From Paracoccus halophilus (GTDB taxonomy: Bacteria > Pseudomonadota > Alphaproteobacteria > Rhodobacterales > Rhodobacteraceae): a DNA stretch of 64,000 nt. This document shows positions 6,481 through 15,852 of the stretch, piece after piece (within the stretch, counting starts at the first letter, position 1; every line of letters starts with the position of its first letter). The notes below the pieces were generated by a model. It saw only the letters and a program-made list of their open reading frames with translations, had not been told where the DNA came from and made no database searches. The position numbers and the translations under genes are program-made. Where the stretch lies: NCBI RefSeq assembly GCF_000763905.1, contig NZ_JRKN01000004.1, positions 62,001-126,000 on the forward strand, in the 5' to 3' direction.

Positions 6481-8868
6481 ATGAAATTCACCCTGTCCTG
6501 GCTCAAAGAGCATCTCGACACCGCCGCCACGCTGGACCAGATCGCCGAGGCGCTGACCGATCTCGGCCTTGAGGTCGAAGAGGTCACCGATCCCGCCGCG
6601 CGCATCGGCGCCTTTACCCTGGCCCGCGTGCTCGAGGCCGAGCAGCACCCCGATGCCGACCGCTTGCGCGTCTGCAAGGTGCTGACGGATGAGGGCGAAA
6701 AGCAGATCGTCTGCGGCGCGCCGAATGCCCGCGCGGGCATTACCGTGGTGCTGGCGAAGCCGGGCGATTACGTCCCGGGCATCGACGTCACGCTGGGCGT
6801 CGGCAAGATCCGCGGCGTCGAAAGCCATGGCATGATGGCCTCGGAACGCGAGCTTGAGCTGTCCGACGAACATGACGGCATCATCGAACTTCCCTCGGGC
6901 GAGGTGGGCCAGCGTTTCACCGATTGGCTGGCCGCGAACCGGCCCGAGACCATCGACCCGGTGATCCATATCAAGATCACGCCGAACCGCCCCGATGCGC
7001 TTGGCGTGCGCGGCATCGCCCGCGATCTGGCGGCGCGTGGGCTGGGCAGGCTGCGCCCCGCGAAAGAGGTGGTGGTGCCGGGGGCCTTCGCCTCGCCGAT
7101 CGGGGTCTCGATCGCGGATGAGGTTGCGGACAAGGCGCCGTTCTTCGCGGGCCGGGTGATCCGCGGGGTGCGGAACGGCCCTTCGCCGGCATGGCTGCAA
7201 AAGCGCCTGACCGCCATCGGGCTGCGCCCCATCAACACGCTGGTCGATATCACCAATTTCTTCACCTATGACCTGAACCGGCCGCTGCATGTCTTTGACG
7301 CGGACAAGGTCAGGGGCGACCTGACCGTGCGCGCTTCGGTGCAGGGCGAGGAACTGCTGGCGCTGGACGGCAAGACCTATGGCTTTGCCCCCGGCACGAT
7401 GATCATCGCCGATGAGGCCGGCCCCGAAAGCATCGCCGGCATCATGGGCGGCGAGTTGTCGGGCTGCACCGGCGACACGGTGAACGTGTTTCTGGAAAGC
7501 GCCTATTGGCAGCCCATCGCGATTGCGACGGCGGGCCGCGCGCTGAAGATCAATTCCGACGCCCGTTACCGCTTCGAGCGTGGCGTGGACCCGGAATTCA
7601 CCCGGCCGGGGCTGGAACTGGCGACGCAGATGATCCTGGACCTGTGCGGCGGCGAGGCATCCGAGGTGGTGACCGCCGGCGCGGTGCCGGACACCAGCCG
7701 CAGCTATGCGCTGGACCCGGCGCGCGTGGTCAGCCTGGTCGGCATGGAGATCGCGCCGGCCGATCAGCGCGCCACGCTGACCGCGCTTGGCTTCCGGCTG
7801 GAGGGCGATCAGGCACATGTGCCCAGCTGGCGCCCCGATGTGCAGGGCAGCGCCGATCTGGTCGAAGAGGTTGCCCGCATCGCCAGCCTGAGCCGGCTGC
7901 AGGGCCAGCCCCTGCCGCGCCCGCGCGCAGGCGTGCCGCAGCCGGTGCTGACCGCGCAGCAATGCCGCGAAGGCGCCGCCCGGCGCATGGCGGCGGGGCT
8001 GGGCTATAACGAATGCGTGACCTACAGCTTTATCGACCAGCGCGCGGCCGAGCTGTTCGGCGGCGGCACCGATGCGGTCCGGGTCGAGAACCCGATCAGC
8101 AGCGAGATGACCCATATGCGCCCCGACCTGCTGCCCGGCCTGCTGGCAGCGGCGGCGCGCAATCAGGCGCGCGGCTTTGCCGATCTGGCGCTGTTCGAAT
8201 GCGGCCCGGTCTTTTCGGGTGGCGAGCCGGGCGAGCAGGCGACCTGCCTGACCGGCCTGCTGGTCGGCGCGAGCGCGGCGCGCGATCCCTATGGCTCGCG
8301 CCGCAAGGTCGATATCTACGACGCCAAGGCCGATGCCGAGGCGATCCTGCAAGCCGTCGGCGCGCCGGCAAAATCGCAGATCAACCGCAAGCTGGACGGC
8401 TGGTGGCATCCGGGCCGGGCGGGCAATATCGCCCTGGGGCCGAACACGCTGGCGACTTTCGGCGAAATCCATCCCCGCATCCTGCGCCATTACGGCATCA
8501 AGGGCGCGGCGGTCGGCTTTACCATCCGCATTGCGAATGTGCCGCTGCCCAAGACGCGGACGCCTTCGCGTCCGGCGCTGGTCCTGTCGGATCTGCAGGC
8601 GGTCGAGCGTGACTTTGCCTTTGTCGTCGATGCCGGGGTCGAGGCGCTGGCGCTGGTCAATGCCGCCGCCGGCGCCGACAAGGCGCTGATCGAGCGGGTG
8701 ACGGTCTTCGACCAGTTCACCGGGCTTGAGGATGGCCGGAAATCCATCGCCATCACCGCCCGGCTGCAACCGCGCGAGAAGACCCTGACCGATGCCGAGA
8801 TCGAGGCGGTCAGCGCCAGGATCGTCGAAAAGGTCGGCAAGGCCACCGGCGGCGTGCTGCGCGCCTGA
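6481..8868 (+). CDS. pheT: Phenylalanyl-tRNA synthetase beta subunit
   Basis: A 795-residue protein, normal length for bacterial PheT. It pairs with PheS to form the (alpha-beta)2 enzyme that charges tRNA-Phe. Domains in order: N-terminal and EMAP-II-like tRNA-binding domain (about 1-150, start MKFTLSWLKEHLDT, then HPDADRLRVCKV), the B3/B4 editing domain (about 200-390, with RPINTLVDITNFF), B5 (about 395-470), the pseudo-catalytic domain (about 480-690) and the C-terminal anticodon-recognition FDX-ACB domain (about 700-795). A frame extending ten residues upstream is ignored because the family starts at MKFTLSW. The alpha subunit gene is not adjacent. Confidence 0.97.
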   Translation: MKFTLSWLKEHLDTAATLDQIAEALTDLGLEVEEVTDPAARIGAFTLARVLEAEQHPDADRLRVCKVLTDEGEKQIVCGAPNARAGITVVLAKPGDYVPGIDVTLGVGKIRGVESHGMMASERELELSDEHDGIIELPSGEVGQRFTDWLAANRPETIDPVIHIKITPNRPDALGVRGIARDLAARGLGRLRPAKEVVVPGAFASPIGVSIADEVADKAPFFAGRVIRGVRNGPSPAWLQKRLTAIGLRPINTLVDITNFFTYDLNRPLHVFDADKVRGDLTVRASVQGEELLALDGKTYGFAPGTMIIADEAGPESIAGIMGGELSGCTGDTVNVFLESAYWQPIAIATAGRALKINSDARYRFERGVDPEFTRPGLELATQMILDLCGGEASEVVTAGAVPDTSRSYALDPARVVSLVGMEIAPADQRATLTALGFRLEGDQAHVPSWRPDVQGSADLVEEVARIASLSRLQGQPLPRPRAGVPQPVLTAQQCREGAARRMAAGLGYNECVTYSFIDQRAAELFGGGTDAVRVENPISSEMTHMRPDLLPGLLAAAARNQARGFADLALFECGPVFSGGEPGEQATCLTGLLVGASAARDPYGSRRKVDIYDAKADAEAILQAVGAPAKSQINRKLDGWWHPGRAGNIALGPNTLATFGEIHPRILRHYGIKGAAVGFTIRIANVPLPKTRTPSRPALVLSDLQAVERDFAFVVDAGVEALALVNAAAGADKALIERVTVFDQFTGLEDGRKSIAITARLQPREKTLTDAEIEAVSARIVEKVGKATGGVLRA

Positions 8869-8951
8869 CCCCTCCCGCGGCGCGGCAGATGTCGGGGGAC
8901 GCTATGGCGCGCCGGTTCTGGTCTCGTTCAGGCAGGGTTTGACCCCCGGAT

Positions 8952-8981
8952 AAAAAACGGGCCGGGCGCAGGGCCGGCCCG
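8952..8981 (-). terminator. Rho-independent terminator of the MBL-fold gene
   Basis: A perfect 8-bp stem (8958-8965 with 8974-8981) with an eight-base loop is followed on the minus strand by six T residues (8957-8952). It lies directly after the stop codon at 8987. Confidence 0.88.
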
Positions 8982-8986
8982 CAGGG

Positions 8987-9883
8987 TCAGAATTCATCCA
9001 GATCGCTGGCCAGCACGACATTGCCGTCGTAAAGCGCCTGGACCTCGGTCAGCGCGGTTTCGATCGGCGCGCCGTAATGCAGGATATGGCTCAGGACCAG
9101 CACGCCGGGCTGCGCGTCGATGGCGATCCGGGCCAGTTCGCTGGTCAGCGTATGCGAGCTGTGATGATATTCCTGCCAGTCCGGTTCCAGCGCGCCCCAG
9201 CCCTCTTCGCTGATCACCTCATGGATCAGCACGTCGACGCCCCTGGCCTTTTCGGTCAGAAGCTCGCTATAGGCGGTGTCGCCGGAAAACACGATGGTCT
9301 TGTCGGGGGTGGTGATCTTGTAGCCATAGGCGGGCTTGATATCGCCATGCGGCACGCTGAAGGCCTCGACCGTGACGCCGTTCTGGTCGAAGATCACGCC
9401 ATCCTGCGCGATCTCGGTCACCGCGACCTGATACATGGTCGGATCGCTGACCGGCTGGTTGCCGCCGGTCCGCAGCGCGATGTCCACCTCCTGCATGGCG
9501 TAATAGCCATCGGTCATCGCCTGCAGGCCCTTGGGGCCATAGGCGTTCAGCCGCGCCTCGCGCCGCCACCAGTAGGTTGCCGCCAGTTCCGAATAGTCCA
9601 GCGTATGATCGCTGTGCAGATGCGACAGGAAGACCTGCCTGATGGCGGGCGGGTTCAGCTCTGGCGCGTCCATGGTCTTCCAGGCCTGAACGGCGCGCTG
9701 CACCGTGCCGTGACCGGCATCGAAGATATAGGCCTCGCCGTCATGGATCACTGCGACCCCGGCGCCGGCGCGCTCGCCATTGGGCACCGGCGTGCCGGAG
9801 CCAAGGATGATCACCCGCGTTTCTGCCTGCGCGGATGTCGCGATCAGTCCGGCCAGCAGGGCCGTGAATGCGATTGTCTTCAT
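8987..9883 (-). CDS. Exported metallo-beta-lactamase-fold hydrolase (RNase Z/arylsulfatase-like)
   Basis: A 298-residue protein with a cleavable signal peptide (residues 1-20, ending TSAQA) followed by a metallo-beta-lactamase fold. The metal-binding motif HLHSDH is at 88-93, with further ligands in SVPHGD, FSGDTAY and a late histidine in LVLSHILHYG. The VIILGSGTPVP start resembles the RNase Z and alkylsulfatase branches of the superfamily, but export to the periplasm rules out tRNA processing. The substrate cannot be told from sequence. GAGGAGG precedes the ATG, and a strong terminator follows, so it is a single-gene unit. Confidence 0.85.
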   Translation of the reverse strand: MKTIAFTALLAGLIATSAQAETRVIILGSGTPVPNGERAGAGVAVIHDGEAYIFDAGHGTVQRAVQAWKTMDAPELNPPAIRQVFLSHLHSDHTLDYSELAATYWWRREARLNAYGPKGLQAMTDGYYAMQEVDIALRTGGNQPVSDPTMYQVAVTEIAQDGVIFDQNGVTVEAFSVPHGDIKPAYGYKITTPDKTIVFSGDTAYSELLTEKARGVDVLIHEVISEEGWGALEPDWQEYHHSSHTLTSELARIAIDAQPGVLVLSHILHYGAPIETALTEVQALYDGNVVLASDLDEF

Positions 9884-10013
9884 CGTTTCTCCTCCTCAGG
9901 ATCGACATCGGATTAGTGGCAGATGAGGCCATGGCCCGTCTACAGCGCCGACACTGAAGGGCGGGATCGGCGGTCACGTCGCCTGCCGGGGCGAACGCTG
10001 CGCCCGTCCCGGA

Positions 10014-11033
10014 TCAGCGCCAGCCAAGCGCCGGCGCGACATGTTTCAGGATTGCCTCGATCACATGGGTATTGTAATCGACGCCCAGCTGGTTGGGGAC
10101 CGTCAGCAGCAGCGTGTCCGCCTCGGCGATGGCCTCGTCGCGGGCCAGTTCATCGACCAGCCGGTCGGGCTCGGCGGCATAGCCCCGGCCAAAGATCGAG
10201 CGCGTCTCCTCGATAAAGCCGATCTGATCGCTTTCCTTGCCGCCGCGTCCGAAATACATCCGGTCGCGGTCGTCGATCAGCGCAAAGACCGAACGGCTGA
10301 CCGAAACCCGCGGCTCGCGCGCATGACCCGCCGCCTGCCATGCCGCGCGATAGGCGCGGATCTGTTCGGCCTGCTGGACGTGGAAGGGCTTGCCGTTCTC
10401 GTCATCCTTGAGGGTCGAGCTTTGCAGGTTCAGGCCCAGCCCGGCGGCCCATTGCGCCGTCGCGTTCGATCCCGCCCCCCACCAGATGCGGCCCCGCAGG
10501 CCGGGCGAATGCGGCTCCAGCCGCAACGGGCCGGGCGGGTTGGGGAACATCGGCCTGGGATTGGGCCGGGCAAAGCCATGGCCTTCGATCATCCGCAGAA
10601 AGACCTCGGCATGGCGACGGGCCATATCGGCGTCGCTTTCGCCCTCGGCAGGCTGATAGCCGAAATGCCGCCAGCCGTCGATCACCTGTTCGGGCGAGCC
10701 GCGGCTGATGCCCAGTTGCAGCCGCCCGCGTGCGATCAGATCGGCGGCACCGGCATCCTCGGCCATGTAGAGCGGGTTTTCGTAACGCATGTCGATGACG
10801 GCGGTGCCGATCTCGATGCGGCTGGTGCGCGCGCCGATGGCGGCCAGCAGGGGAAAGGGTGAGGCCAGCTGCCGCGCGAAATGATGCACGCGGAAATAGG
10901 CGCCGTCCGCGCCCAGTTCCTCGGCCGCGACGGCCAGATCGATGGATTGCAGCAGCGTGTCCTGCGCGCTGCGGGTCTGCGATCCGTGACCATCAGACCA
11001 ATGGCCGAATGACAGGAAGCCGATTTTCTTCAC
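10014..11033 (-). CDS. LLM-class flavin-dependent oxidoreductase (luciferase-like)
   Basis: A 339-residue (beta/alpha)8 flavin-dependent oxidoreductase of the bacterial luciferase-like superfamily. Matching segments are KKIGFLSFGHWSD at the start, AEELGADGAYFRVHHFARQ, the IEIGTAVIDMRYENPLYMAEDA strand and the ARGRLQLGISRGSPEQV helix. Members oxidise diverse substrates with FMNH2 or F420; the substrate here is unknown. A GTG start at 11033 is chosen because GGAGG (11040-11044 on the minus strand) lies at ideal distance; the frame extends upstream to an ATG at 11150, but that part has no family similarity. Confidence 0.85.
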   Translation of the reverse strand: MKKIGFLSFGHWSDGHGSQTRSAQDTLLQSIDLAVAAEELGADGAYFRVHHFARQLASPFPLLAAIGARTSRIEIGTAVIDMRYENPLYMAEDAGAADLIARGRLQLGISRGSPEQVIDGWRHFGYQPAEGESDADMARRHAEVFLRMIEGHGFARPNPRPMFPNPPGPLRLEPHSPGLRGRIWWGAGSNATAQWAAGLGLNLQSSTLKDDENGKPFHVQQAEQIRAYRAAWQAAGHAREPRVSVSRSVFALIDDRDRMYFGRGGKESDQIGFIEETRSIFGRGYAAEPDRLVDELARDEAIAEADTLLLTVPNQLGVDYNTHVIEAILKHVAPALGWR

Positions 11034-11148
11034 GGTGTGCCTCCGGAAAAGGTTCGCGGGGAAGGGCGGCCGGGATGCGCCCGTTTCGACATTTACTGAA
11101 CTTATGCCTTCACATAAGGTCCATCGCAAATCCATGTGGAGCGTCAGC

Positions 11149-12150
11149 ATGCATTTCCACTTGTTCCTGTCTGCCGCAGTTTTCCTACTTCCATTTCAGT
11201 TACAGGCTGCCGGCTTCGAGAGGATTACCCTGGCGTCTTCGCCTGCCATCGATATTGGTATCTGGTACCCTTCTTCTTCGCCTGTTCCGGATGCAGCCAA
11301 CACGCCATTCCGGCAGGCAGTCGCGATGAATGGCACGCCAGAGGGCAGCGGTCTGCCGATGGTTCTGCTGTCGCACGGAAATGGCGGCTGGATGGGCGGG
11401 CATGCGGATACAGCGCTGGCGCTGGCTGAAGCGGGTTATGTCGCGGTCGCCCTGACCCATCCCGGTGACAATGGCGAGGATGAAAGCGCATCACCTTCGG
11501 AATGGCTGATATCGCGCCCTGCCGACATATCGGAAACCATCGACTACATGCTGTCCGACTGGACATATGCGGATCGTATCGATCCGGGCAGGGTGGGTGT
11601 TTTCGGCTTTTCAGCAGGGGCTTATACCGCATTGGTTGTCGCGGGCGCTGTGCCCGGTCTTACCCTGGCCAGACAGCGCTGCTTCGACGTGCCCGATGAA
11701 TTCACATGTGGCATCGGGATGCTGGATGACGTTGACCCGGCTGAACTCGGGCCACGGCTACGGGATGTCGCAGGCGATGACCGGGTTTCCGCTGTAAGCG
11801 CGGCTGCACCGGGACTGGGCTACGGATTCGACAAGACGGCACTGGCCGATGTCAGCGTGCCGGTTCAGATCTGGTCAGGCGCCATTGATGACCGGGTTCC
11901 CCATGACACGAATGGCGCAAACATTGCTGCCAATCTACCCAATATGCCCGAGGTTCACGTCGTCGAGAATGCCGGGCATTTTGCCTTCCTCGCCGAATGC
12001 GATCCGCGCCTCAGGGAAATAAATCCCGAAATCTGGAATATGGTATGCGTGGATGCCGATGGCTTTGACAGGGCCGCATTCCACCAGCTGTTCAACAAGA
12101 AGATTATCGAGTTTTTCGATTCGTCGCTGCCGCGCCCAGACCGGCAGTGA
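11149..12150 (+). CDS. Secreted alpha/beta hydrolase (dienelactone hydrolase/PAF-acetylhydrolase-like)
   Basis: A 333-residue protein with a signal peptide (residues 1-20, ending FQLQA). The alpha/beta-hydrolase catalytic parts are visible: the oxyanion region LLSHGNGG, the nucleophile elbow GFSAG (Ser155), an acid in GAIDDRVPHD and a His in VENAGHFAFLAEC. An ester or amide substrate outside the cytoplasm is likely; specificity is unknown. The Met at 11149 is chosen for a GGAG seven bases upstream and the signal peptide. Codon use is visibly less GC-rich than neighbouring genes, hinting at later acquisition. Confidence 0.82.
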   Translation: MHFHLFLSAAVFLLPFQLQAAGFERITLASSPAIDIGIWYPSSSPVPDAANTPFRQAVAMNGTPEGSGLPMVLLSHGNGGWMGGHADTALALAEAGYVAVALTHPGDNGEDESASPSEWLISRPADISETIDYMLSDWTYADRIDPGRVGVFGFSAGAYTALVVAGAVPGLTLARQRCFDVPDEFTCGIGMLDDVDPAELGPRLRDVAGDDRVSAVSAAAPGLGYGFDKTALADVSVPVQIWSGAIDDRVPHDTNGANIAANLPNMPEVHVVENAGHFAFLAECDPRLREINPEIWNMVCVDADGFDRAAFHQLFNKKIIEFFDSSLPRPDRQ

Positions 12151-12186
12151 AAGCCCGCTAAGCCCCGCAAAACCCGCCTTGACCGC

Positions 12187-13347
12187 TCAGCCCGGGCTGC
12201 TGCCGAGATGCGGCGTGCTCGCGTCAAAGATCATCAGACCGTCCTCGGGCACCTCGCGGGCGGTCCAGCGCGGATCTTTCAGCGAACGGTCGACATCGCG
12301 CAGCCCGTCGCGCCAGTGATCCAGCATCGACAGGCGCGAGAATTCGTAATCCTTGGACCCGCTTTCGTGATCGGCGTGGCGATAGATCAGATGCATCAGG
12401 CTGACCGGGCAGGCCGGTCCCGCCGTGATCAGCATCTCAAGATCCGGATCGTTGCGCAATTCATCGGGCAGGCGGTGATGCAGGCGGCGCGCGGCCTGCG
12501 ACAGGGCATGCCGGGCCCGGAACTCGTCGGTGTTCAGCCGGGTGCGGCTGGAAAACCGGATCTCGCGCTCGCGCTGCTCGACCTGCGACATGTTGTAGGG
12601 CAGGCCGTCGCTGGCCTGATACAGGTCGATCTGATAGATGCAGAGCGGCCGCTGGTTCGGCCGCGACAGCACCACCTGCAGCGGCGAGTTCGAGACCAGC
12701 CCGCCATCCCAGTAATGCCGGCCATCGATCTCGATCGCGGGAAAGCCCGGCGGCAGCGCACCCGAGGCCATGATGTGATCGACGGTGATGCGTTGCTCAT
12801 GGCTGTCGAAACAGGTGAAATTGCCGCTTTGCACATCGACCGCGCCGACGGTCAGGCGCGGGCCGCGACTGTTCAGGTAATCCCAGTCCACCAGCCGGTT
12901 CAGCGTATCGCGCAACGGCGAGGTGTCGTACCAGCTGGTCTGGCGCATCAGCCCGGGCAGAAAGGAAAACAGATCCGGCATGCGCGGCCGGAAGAAGCCG
13001 GTCGCACCAAAGACGGTGCTCATCGCGGCGCGGCTTTCGTTGAAGATCGACCTGATGTGATCGGAAAAAGGCGTTGCTTCAAGCCAGTGGGCGGTCAGCC
13101 ACGGCGCGCCGGTCACGCTTTCCCAGAAGCTGCGCAGCGCATCGAGACGGTCGCCCGGCGCATTGCCCGCGATCAACGCGGCATTGACCGATCCGATCGA
13201 TATGCCGGCCAGCCATTCGGGCTCCTGCCCGGAGCCGCTCAGCGCCTCGTAGGCGCCGGCCTGATAGGCGCCAAGCGCGCCGCCGCCCTGCAGGACAAGG
13301 ATGATCTGCTCGGACTTGTCCGCGCCGTTATGGATGTGTTTTGTCAT
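12187..13347 (-). CDS. Patatin-like phospholipase family protein
   Basis: A 386-residue patatin/RssA-type serine hydrolase. The glycine-rich oxyanion loop (LVLQGGGALGAYQAG, about 17-31), the nucleophile motif GISIG (Ser50) and the dyad Asp in YWDGGLVSN are all present. Such proteins cleave acyl esters of membrane lipids using a Ser-Asp dyad. The C-terminal third (about 270-386) resembles the domain common in proteobacterial patatins with DUF3734. Start at 13347; an upstream extension to 13440 is not supported. It is convergent with the secreted hydrolase. Confidence 0.9.
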   Translation of the reverse strand: MTKHIHNGADKSEQIILVLQGGGALGAYQAGAYEALSGSGQEPEWLAGISIGSVNAALIAGNAPGDRLDALRSFWESVTGAPWLTAHWLEATPFSDHIRSIFNESRAAMSTVFGATGFFRPRMPDLFSFLPGLMRQTSWYDTSPLRDTLNRLVDWDYLNSRGPRLTVGAVDVQSGNFTCFDSHEQRITVDHIMASGALPPGFPAIEIDGRHYWDGGLVSNSPLQVVLSRPNQRPLCIYQIDLYQASDGLPYNMSQVEQREREIRFSSRTRLNTDEFRARHALSQAARRLHHRLPDELRNDPDLEMLITAGPACPVSLMHLIYRHADHESGSKDYEFSRLSMLDHWRDGLRDVDRSLKDPRWTAREVPEDGLMIFDASTPHLGSSPG

Positions 13348-13640
13348 GAATCCGTCACCATGGGCGACCCTTTCTAGCAGGCCAAACCGGGTAAACCAAT
13401 GGCGCAGGGGGCAAATTCCGTTGCGTTTTGTGCAAGTCATCTACCTGCCGGGGTCATGGCGGTATTTTTCCGGGTCCCGGCAAGCGTCATTGTCAAGCGC
13501 CGCCGAGCGGCTATATTTGTCCCTGACCCAGCCGGAGCACACCGCCGATACGCGCATGATCGACGATATATCAGCAAGCAGCGCGGCCCTGTGCCACCTG
13601 CCTGCGCCGGCATTCCCCCACCCTGACCCGAGCCCGCCCG

Positions 13641-14918
13641 ATGTGGATTGAAATCGCGATCGTTCTTGTCCTGATTCTGGTGAACGGGCTTTTGGCCATG
13701 TCGGAACTGGCCATCGTCTCGGCCCGTCCGGCGCGGCTCAAGCTGCGGGCCGAGCGCGGCGACCGCGGCGCAAGGATCGCACTGGCGCTGGCCGAGGATC
13801 CGGGGCGCTTCCTGTCATCGGTGCAGATCGGGATCACGCTGGTCGGCGTGCTGTCGGGCGCCTTTTCCGGCGCGACGCTGGGCGCGCGGCTGGCGGCGGC
13901 GCTGCCCGGCTGGGGGGTGCCGGCGGCGCTGGCGCAGCCTCTGGGCATGGGCGGCGTGGTGGTCGCGATCACCTATCTTTCGCTGATCATGGGCGAGCTG
14001 GTGCCCAAGCAGATCGCCCTGCAGGCGCCCGAGCGGATGGCGATGCGTGTCGCGCCGCTGATGCGGACGGTGTCGCGGATCGCCGCGCCGCTGGTCTGGC
14101 TGCTCGACAGATCCGGCAAGCTGGTGCTGAGGCTGCTGGGCAGGCCGGGCGAGGGCAGGCAGGGGATCAGCGACGAGGAAATCCGGCTGGTCATCTCCGA
14201 GGCGGAAAGCGCCGGCGTCATGCACCGCGCGGAGACCGAGATGATCGCCGGCGTCATGCGCATCGCCGATCGCAGCGCCCGCCAGCTGATGACGCCGCGC
14301 CGCGATATCGAGCCGGTGGATGTCGGCGACAGCTGGCAGGTGGTGGCGCGCAAGTTCCGCGACAACCGCCGCACGCGGCTGCCGGTCAGCGACGGCGATC
14401 CGGACAATCTGATCGGCGTCGTCGCCAGCATCGACCTGCTGGGGCAGTCGCGGGAAACGGATATGGACCTGCGCGAGGTCATGTATCCCGCGCCGATCAT
14501 CCCCGAAACCATGAACGCGCCCGAGGTCATCGCCCGGCTGCGCGCGGCGCCGGGGCAGATGGTGCTGGTCTATGACGAATACGGCCATTTCGAGGGGATC
14601 GTGACGCCGATGGACGTGCTCGAGGCGATCACCGGCGAATTCGCCGGCATCGACGATGACGAGCCCAAGATCGTCGAGCGCGAGGACGGCTCGCTGCTGG
14701 TGGCGGGTTGGATGCCGGCGGATGAATTCGCCGACCGGCTGTCCACCGCGCTGCCCGAGGATCACGATTATTCCACCGTGGCCGGCCTCGTTCTGGACGT
14801 GGCGGGGCGGCTGCCGCTGGCCGGCGATCACTTTGCCTGGCAGGGCTGGCGGATCGAGGTGGTGGACATGGACGGGCACCGTATCGACAAGCTGCTGGTG
14901 TCGCGCCTGGCGCGTTGA
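13641..14918 (+). CDS. CNNM/CorC-type transporter (hemolysin family protein, DUF21-CBS-CorC_HlyC)
   Basis: A 425-residue inner-membrane protein. The N-terminal DUF21 domain (about 1-190) has several membrane helices, starting WIEIAIVLVLILVNGLLAMS. Two CBS repeats follow (about 205-330; LMTPRRDIEPVD and PVSDGDPDNLIGVV), then a C-terminal CorC_HlyC domain (about 340-425). Relatives are magnesium/cobalt efflux transporters or are loosely called hemolysins; magnesium export is the more likely role. The Met at 13641 begins the first membrane helix. Confidence 0.9.
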   Translation: MWIEIAIVLVLILVNGLLAMSELAIVSARPARLKLRAERGDRGARIALALAEDPGRFLSSVQIGITLVGVLSGAFSGATLGARLAAALPGWGVPAALAQPLGMGGVVVAITYLSLIMGELVPKQIALQAPERMAMRVAPLMRTVSRIAAPLVWLLDRSGKLVLRLLGRPGEGRQGISDEEIRLVISEAESAGVMHRAETEMIAGVMRIADRSARQLMTPRRDIEPVDVGDSWQVVARKFRDNRRTRLPVSDGDPDNLIGVVASIDLLGQSRETDMDLREVMYPAPIIPETMNAPEVIARLRAAPGQMVLVYDEYGHFEGIVTPMDVLEAITGEFAGIDDDEPKIVEREDGSLLVAGWMPADEFADRLSTALPEDHDYSTVAGLVLDVAGRLPLAGDHFAWQGWRIEVVDMDGHRIDKLLVSRLAR

Positions 14919-14940
14919 TGTCAAGGGGGCGCGACAGGCA

Positions 14941-14964
14941 AAGGCCCCGCCGTGGCGGGGCCTT
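14941..14964. terminator. Palindromic terminator between convergent genes
   Basis: A 10-bp perfect stem (AAGGCCCCGC with GCGGGGCCTT) and a four-base loop stand between the convergent CBS transporter and tonB genes, with 22 and 27 bases to each stop codon. The symmetric A/T ends allow action in both directions. Confidence 0.75.
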
Positions 14965-14991
14965 GGTTCATTCTGGCGGATGCGGCCGCGA

Positions 14992-15852
14992 TCACATGTC
15001 GATGCGCACCGGCAGGACCAGCGTCACCGTCTGCCCCGAGGGATGCGCGGGCACCCGCGCAAGGCGCGAGGCCTGCGTGTTCAGCGCCGAGTCGATCTGC
15101 GGATTCCCGGTCGAGCTGGCCAGCCGCGCCCCGGCGATGCCGCCGCTGGGCGTGACCGAAAAGCGGATATTGACCACCGCCGATTCGCCCCGCCCGCCGC
15201 GCAGGCCGCGGGTGCGGCGCATGTGCCGGGCGACTGCCGATTGTACCTTGGACTGCCAGCTTGCGATCGCGCGCTTGCTGGGCTGGCCCCGCTGGGCCTG
15301 CGGCGCGCCGCTGCGCTCGGCGCGGGGCGCGTCGTTCTGGCTGCGGGCCTGACGCGCGGGCTGCTGTTCCGGCGCCTTTTCGACGCGCTCGCGGCGGCGT
15401 TCGCGCCGCGGCTCGGGCTCTTTCTTGCGCGGGACCTCGACGACCTCCTTGCGCTCGGGGCGCTCGCGGGGGCGTTCGGATTTCTGCAGCACGACCGCAT
15501 CGGGCGGCGGCGGAAACAGCGAATTCATGTCCGGCAGGGGCTCAAGCTCCGGCAGCGGCGGCATGGCGATTTCCGGTTCCGGCTCGGGCTCGGGGTCAGG
15601 TTCCGGCTCGGGTTCTGGTTCCGGCTCGGGTTCGGCCTCGGCCATCTCCTCCTGCTCGATTCCCTTTTCGGGGGCGGCGGTGGGCATCGGCGCCAGCTCG
15701 ACATAGACCGGATCGGGCAGGCCGGGCGGTGCTGATGCCTCGGCCCGGCTGAGCAGCCAGATGGCGCCGCTGACATGGGCGGCGATAACCAGGCTGGCGG
15801 CCCCGCCCCACAGCGCCGATTCGCGCAGCATGATGCCCGGCCTGATGCTCAT
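14992..15852 (-). CDS. tonB: TonB-type energy transducer
   Basis: A 286-residue protein that carries energy from the ExbB-ExbD motor to outer-membrane receptors for iron or haem. One N-terminal membrane helix (about 15-35) is followed by a periplasmic stalk with a striking Glu-Pro repeat (about 73-94), then a Lys/Arg/Glu region (about 120-180), and a C-terminal TonB domain (about 195-286, VNIRFSVTPSGGIAGARLASS). It is last in the exbB-exbD-tonB unit and overlaps exbD by four bases. Neighbour genes give no receptor, so the substrate is open. Confidence 0.88.
   Translation of the reverse strand: MSIRPGIMLRESALWGGAASLVIAAHVSGAIWLLSRAEASAPPGLPDPVYVELAPMPTAAPEKGIEQEEMAEAEPEPEPEPEPEPDPEPEPEPEIAMPPLPELEPLPDMNSLFPPPPDAVVLQKSERPRERPERKEVVEVPRKKEPEPRRERRRERVEKAPEQQPARQARSQNDAPRAERSGAPQAQRGQPSKRAIASWQSKVQSAVARHMRRTRGLRGGRGESAVVNIRFSVTPSGGIAGARLASSTGNPQIDSALNTQASRLARVPAHPSGQTVTLVLPVRIDM

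Noticed and set aside
6424..8769. 781-codon minus-strand frame opposite pheT
   Set aside because: Low-complexity His/Arg/Gly-rich translation without motifs; it is a shadow of pheT, which is full length and well supported.
15560..15660. Short tandem repeats resembling a CRISPR or minisatellite
   Set aside because: They are in frame and encode the Glu-Pro stalk of TonB; there are no spacers.
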